40,128 bases of DNA from Myxococcus vastator (GTDB lineage: Bacteria > Myxococcota > Myxococcia > Myxococcales > Myxococcaceae). Where the stretch lies: positions 1 to 40,128 of the forward strand of contig NZ_JAAIYB010000018.1 in the NCBI RefSeq assembly GCF_010894475.1, given 5' to 3'. Within the stretch, counting starts at the first letter, position 1. Each line of letters starts with the position of its first letter. Shown here piece after piece: positions 36,292-40,128 of this stretch. The notes beneath the pieces are model-generated. The model did not search any database, was not told the DNA's origin, and saw only the letters and a program-made list of their open reading frames with translations. A program made the translations under genes and the position numbers.

Positions 36292-37976
36292 GGCGTCTGC
36301 TCCTCCTCCGCGCCACGCTGCGTGAAGTGGCTGCTCGAGACGATGCTGAGGATGTAGTCGACGAGCCGCCCACCGCGGGCCTCGGCCTTGGTGGCGACAT
36401 CCTTCACCGCGCAGTGGTCGGCCTCGTTCAGGCCCCGGCCCGTGGCATAGGTGAGCATGTGCTCGGTGATGCAGTTGGTCAGCTTGGGGTCCTCCTTGAG
36501 GTAGCGCTGCATGTCGCGCACGCCGTTGAGGATGGCGCCGTCGGGCATGTCACCCGTTGCGTCCACGGGCGCGCCGCTCACCTCCTGGAGGCGCCAGCGG
36601 CCAATGGGGTCGAAGTTCTCCATCGACAGCCCCAGCGGGTCCATCAGCCGGTGGCAGCCCTGGCACGCCGGCGCGCTGCGGTGCAGCGCCATGCGCTCCT
36701 TCATCGTCATGTCCGGAGAGATGGGCGGCGGCAGGTTCTCCACGTCCGGCGGCGGCGGCGGCGGCGCCGAGCACAGCAGTTGCTCCAGCACCCAGACGCC
36801 GCGCTGCACCGGTGAGGTGCGGTCCGGGTTGGACGTGACGGTGAGCAGCGAGCCCTTGCCGAAGATGCCGCTGCGCTCCGGGTGGCCCGTGAGCTCCACG
36901 CGCTGGTGCGTGGGGCTGCCGGGCAAGGGCAGGCCGTAGTGGGCGGCCAGCTGGTCGTTCACGTAGGTGAACGGCGCGTCGACGAGGTCCTTCAGCTTGT
37001 GGTCGCCGGAGATGAACTCCGCGAAGAAGAGCTCCGTCTCCGTGCGCATGGCGGCGCGCAGCTCCTCGTTGAACGCGCCATAGAGCGTGCCGTCCGGTGT
37101 GGCGGTGCCCAGCGCGCGGGTGAAGAGCCACTGGCCGGCGAAGTTCTCCACCAGCGCGCGTGCCTTCGGGTCCGCGAGCATGCGCCGCACCTGGGCCTCC
37201 ATCCCCGCGGGGTCGCTCAGTTGCCCCGCTTCAGCGGCGGCGAACAGCGCGTCGTCCGGCATGCTGCTCCACAGGAAGTAGGAGAGCCTGCTGGCCAGCT
37301 CGAAGTTGTCGAGCGTGTACGGCTCGGTGCTTCCCGGTGGCGCGTCCTTCTCCACCCGGAAGAGGAAGTGCGGTGAGACGAGCACCGAACGCAGGGCCAG
37401 CTTCACGCCCACCTCGGGTGGGTCTCCGTGCTGGCCCGCCAGGCTGACGAAGGTCATCAGCTTGTCAATCTCCGCCTGCTGCACCGGCCGGCGCCAGGCG
37501 CGGCGGGCGAAGTCAGAGAGGATTTCGTGCGCGCACGGCGCCGGGTTGAGCGGGTCCAGCGCGCAGGCGTTGAAGACGCCGCGCGTCCAGGCGTCATTCA
37601 CCAGCCGCTCCGCCGAGGCGGAGTACTTCTCCATCAACAGCGGCGACAGCGAGAGCACATCGGCGATGTTGTCGAAGCCGTAGCCGTGGTCATCAATGGG
37701 GAAGTCGTTGGCCGGCTGGGTGGTGTCCCCCAGCAGGTCCCGCACGGTGGCGTTGTATTCCGCGCGGTTGAGGCGGTGGAGCGTGACGCGTCCCGGATTC
37801 TGGGGCGCGTTCTCGCACTCGCCTTCCACCGGGGGATACCCCGGTGGAACCGGCTCTACTGGCACCTCCTCGTCGGGTTTGACCCGCGCCATCGGGTCGT
37901 CATCGGTGCAGCTGGTCACCAGCAGGGCGAGAGTCACGCCCGCAAGGAAGCGCCAGCCCCCTCGTCGTCGATGCAT
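36288..37976 (-). CDS. DUF1592-family (DUF1587/1595/1592/1588/1585) cytochrome-like lipoprotein
   Basis: 562 residues. The signal MHRRRGGWRFLAGVTLALLVTSC has lipobox VTSC. The planctomycete-type domains come in order: LHRLNRAEYNATVRDLLGD (DUF1587), FARRAWRRPVQQAEIDKL (DUF1595), FELASRLSYFLWSSMPDD (DUF1592), HPERSGIFGKGSLLTVTSNPDRTSPVQRGVWVLEQLLC (DUF1588) and LTNCITEHMLTYATGRGL (DUF1585). One haem-type motif, CQGCH, lies in the DUF1588 part. It is first in a two-gene operon with the DUF1552 protein. It is thought to work on extracellular polymers or electron transfer, unproven. The ATG at 37976 is chosen for the signal peptide; its spacer holds the promoter. Confidence 0.87.
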   Translation of the reverse strand: MHRRRGGWRFLAGVTLALLVTSCTDDDPMARVKPDEEVPVEPVPPGYPPVEGECENAPQNPGRVTLHRLNRAEYNATVRDLLGDTTQPANDFPIDDHGYGFDNIADVLSLSPLLMEKYSASAERLVNDAWTRGVFNACALDPLNPAPCAHEILSDFARRAWRRPVQQAEIDKLMTFVSLAGQHGDPPEVGVKLALRSVLVSPHFLFRVEKDAPPGSTEPYTLDNFELASRLSYFLWSSMPDDALFAAAEAGQLSDPAGMEAQVRRMLADPKARALVENFAGQWLFTRALGTATPDGTLYGAFNEELRAAMRTETELFFAEFISGDHKLKDLVDAPFTYVNDQLAAHYGLPLPGSPTHQRVELTGHPERSGIFGKGSLLTVTSNPDRTSPVQRGVWVLEQLLCSAPPPPPPDVENLPPPISPDMTMKERMALHRSAPACQGCHRLMDPLGLSMENFDPIGRWRLQEVSGAPVDATGDMPDGAILNGVRDMQRYLKEDPKLTNCITEHMLTYATGRGLNEADHCAVKDVATKAEARGGRLVDYILSIVSSSHFTQRGAEEEQTP

Positions 37977-38160
37977 AGGTGTCACGTCGGCTACCCCCCC
38001 TCCACACTGCCCCATCCGAAGCCGGGACAGCCGGAGTCGTAGCAAGGGGCTCTCCACCCAGGCGCGTGGCCTGTCGGACTTCTCCGTTGTTTCAGGGGGC
38101 CAGACGGCGTTGGCTACCCGGACGCGCGCTGGGAAGAGTTTGGCGCGAGTGGGTAGCGAA

Positions 38161-38177
38161 GTTCCCGGTGAGGGAAC
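38161..38177 (-). terminator. Short hairpin after the M3 peptidase gene
   Basis: GTTCCC and GGGAAC with a 5-base loop, seven bases past the M3 gene stop on the minus strand. The 6-bp stem is weak. Confidence 0.3.
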
Positions 38178-38183
38178 CGCGGG

Positions 38184-40128
38184 CTACTTCGCGTCGAGGT
38201 ACGCGCGGTACGCGTCGAAGCCGTACTCGCGCCCGAGGAAGTCCTTCACCAGCTCGGCGGCGGGCTTGGAGCCACCGGGCTCCAGCACGGTGCGGCGGTA
38301 CTTCATCGCCGTCTCCCGGTCGAGGAAGCCCTTCTTCTGGAACTCGGTCTCCAGGTCCTTCGCGATGACGGAGGACCAGAGGTACGTGTAGTACGCCGCC
38401 GAGTAGCCATCCAGGTGCCCGAAGGCCACCTCGAAGTGCGTGCCGTCACGGTGCTCGTGCTTGAAGGGGCTGAGCTTGTTCTGCAAGGCCACCAGGGCCT
38501 CGGTGGTGTCGAAGCCCGGCTCGCGCGAGTAGTAGTCCAGGCTCACCGCGGACAGGAACAGCTGCCGCCGCGCCCACAGGCCCTGGCCGAACTCCTTCGA
38601 CGCGCGGAGCTTCTCCACCAGCTCCGCGGGGATGGGCTGGTTCGTCTCGTGGTGCTTCGCGAACTCCTTCAGCACCTCCGGGCTGCCCGCCCACTGCTGG
38701 AGCAGCATGGACGGCGTCTCCACGAAGTCCCACTCCACGCGGGTGCCCGCGATGCCCGCCCACTTCAGCTGCCCGCCGAAGATGGCGTGCAGCAGGTGGC
38801 CGAACTCGTGGAAGAAGGTCTCCACCTCGTCGTGCGTCATCAGCTCGCCGGGGCGCGCGAAGTTGCACACCAGCGACGCCTCCGGGTAGCGCTTGCCAGC
38901 CTGGCCCGCGACGAGGTCGAACTGCGCCGCGTGCTTGTACTTGTCGTCACGCGGGTGCATGTCCAGGTAGATGCGGCCCAGCAGCGTGTCGCCATCGAAC
39001 ACGTCGTAGGTCTCCACCTCCTGCTGCCACACCCGGGCGTCCTTCACCGGCTTGTAGGTGATGCCCCAGATGCGCGAGGTGATGTCCATCACCCCCGCCT
39101 TCACCCGGCTGTACTCGAAGTAGGGCCGCACCGCCTGCGAGTCGAAGCTGAAGCGCTCCGCGCGCAGCCGGTCCTCGTAGAAGTCCTGGTCCCAGGGCTC
39201 CAGCACCTTGGCGCCCTTGATGTCCTGCTGCTTGCGCGCCAGCAACTGCGCGTACTCCTGCTTCGCGCGGGCCTCGGTGGCCACGCCCAGCCGGTCGATG
39301 AAGTCCGCGGCGGCCTGCTGCGTGCGCGTCATCTTCGTCTCGGTGGTGTACGCGGCCCAGCTCGCGTAGCCCAGCAGCGTGGCCAGCTCGTGGCGCCTGG
39401 TGATGAGCCGCGCCAGCACGTCCTGGTTGGCCGGGTACGCGCGCTGACGGTAGGTGCGCCACAGCTTCTCGCGCGCCTTCGCGTCCTTCGCGTACGTCAT
39501 GAAAGGGAAGTAGTCCGGGTAGTTGGTGGTGATGACCACCCGTCCGTCCCCGCCCGGCGGGTGCGCCTCGCGGTAGTCCTCCGGCAGGCCGTCCAGCTCG
39601 GAGGGCGTGAAGGTCGCCTCGCGGACGTCCTCGGCGATGTTCTTGCTGAACTGCTGCCCCAGCTTGAGCAGCTCCTCGTTGAGCGACTTCACCTTGGCGC
39701 GGGTGGCGTCGTCGCGGTCCACGCCGGCGCGGCGGAAGTCGAGCAGCGCGCGCTCCATCCAGTACCGGGTCGCCGCGTCCGCGCTGGACAGGTCCACCGC
39801 GGCCAGCACGTCATACACGCCGCGGTCCTGGGACAGCGCCACGTTGGCGGAGTCCACGCGCTGCTCGCACTCGCGCGCGGCGTCGCGGAAGGCCGCGTCT
39901 GGGTGCACCTCGCGCGCGAGGCTGGAGCGGTTGGCCGCGGCGAACAGCGAGCCCTGGGCCTCGTCATAGGCGGCGAGCACGGCCTGGCCGTCCTTGCGCG
40001 CGTCCAGCGCCTTGATGGCGGTCACCTGCGTGCGGGTGCGCTCGAGGTCCGCGTCACACGCGGCGGTGAAGTCGGCCAGGGTGCCGGCGAGGACGCTGGC
40101 GCCTTCGGGAGGCGGCACGGGCTTGGGC
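38184..40128 (-). CDS. M3-family metallopeptidase (oligopeptidase-like), 5' end missing
   Basis: About 648 codons are visible, running off the right edge; a GTG at 40118 is in frame, but the frame stays open to the edge, and related myxobacterial proteins usually begin with a signal peptide. The zinc site FHEFGHLLH (HEFGH encoded at 38796-38810) is followed by EWDFVETPSMLLQQW, which supplies the third ligand. RYPEASLVCNFARPGELMTHDEV, just before it, is typical of thimet/Dcp-type M3 peptidases. These cut short peptides. Location is probably periplasmic if a signal lies outside the window. Confidence 0.88.
   Translation of the reverse strand, partial: PKPVPPPEGASVLAGTLADFTAACDADLERTRTQVTAIKALDARKDGQAVLAAYDEAQGSLFAAANRSSLAREVHPDAAFRDAARECEQRVDSANVALSQDRGVYDVLAAVDLSSADAATRYWMERALLDFRRAGVDRDDATRAKVKSLNEELLKLGQQFSKNIAEDVREATFTPSELDGLPEDYREAHPPGGDGRVVITTNYPDYFPFMTYAKDAKAREKLWRTYRQRAYPANQDVLARLITRRHELATLLGYASWAAYTTETKMTRTQQAAADFIDRLGVATEARAKQEYAQLLARKQQDIKGAKVLEPWDQDFYEDRLRAERFSFDSQAVRPYFEYSRVKAGVMDITSRIWGITYKPVKDARVWQQEVETYDVFDGDTLLGRIYLDMHPRDDKYKHAAQFDLVAGQAGKRYPEASLVCNFARPGELMTHDEVETFFHEFGHLLHAIFGGQLKWAGIAGTRVEWDFVETPSMLLQQWAGSPEVLKEFAKHHETNQPIPAELVEKLRASKEFGQGLWARRQLFLSAVSLDYYSREPGFDTTEALVALQNKLSPFKHEHRDGTHFEVAFGHLDGYSAAYYTYLWSSVIAKDLETEFQKKGFLDRETAMKYRRTVLEPGGSKPAAELVKDFLGREYGFDAYRAYLDAK

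Overview
The window is GC-rich chromosomal DNA of a myxobacterium, most likely Myxococcaceae (Myxococcus/Corallococcus type). The call rests on the gene families: TIGR02270 HEAT-repeat and DUF2169/DUF4150 secretion accessory proteins, many lipoproteins with Asp/Ala/Gly linkers, paired DUF1552/DUF1592 proteins, FG-GAP/ASPIC proteins and a GH3 ligase. No rRNA, tRNA or CRISPR array was seen, and no intact transposase.

Region 1 (1-850) has the 5' end of a lipoprotein gene running off the left edge and, divergent from it, a stand-alone CinA-C/PncC-type amidase. Region 2 (1260-9451) is the accessory part: a type VI secretion (T6SS) cargo-effector island. Read on the minus strand it encodes a DUF2169 adaptor, an inserted Imm11-type immunity gene, a DUF4150 PAAR-like spike, a TIGR02270 HEAT-repeat protein, a ketosynthase-fold protein without its catalytic residues, an AHH/HNH-type nuclease toxin, a second Imm11-type protein and an Imm49-like protein. 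A third, orphan Imm11 gene lies on the plus strand at the edge. The island carries recombination scars: a 141-bp repeat (3 mismatches) of the TIGR02270 3' end, a 30-bp direct repeat flanking the inserted immunity gene, and a frameshifted IS3-family transposase relic.

Region 3 (9551-18273): a small membrane protein diverges from a tightly packed four-gene operon encoding an RnfD-like membrane/FG-GAP/ASPIC fusion, a GNAT-like acyltransferase, a GH3-type ligase and a Rieske oxygenase. It looks like an unrecognised tailoring pathway. A MEDS-domain histidine kinase converges on it.

Region 4 (18388-27442): a trypsin-like lipoprotein protease, a 2TM-domain protein, a fused double left-handed beta-helix protein with a split gamma-carbonic-anhydrase His triad, a lipoprotein of five PPC-like modules, a double-GNAT protein, a tiny secreted six-cysteine peptide with a defensin-like (CSalpha-beta/gamma-core) cysteine pattern, and an Fbp-like ABC permease/binding-protein pair with no ATPase nearby.

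Region 5 (27564-40128): an SO2930/SO2931-type diheme cytochrome and beta-helix pair, a DUF3445 haem-dependent demethylase-like protein, a lipoprotein FKBP, a dienelactone-hydrolase lipoprotein, two tandem CAP-domain lipoproteins, a Tat-exported DUF1552 protein coupled to a DUF1592-family c-type cytochrome-like lipoprotein, and an M3 metallopeptidase running off the right edge.
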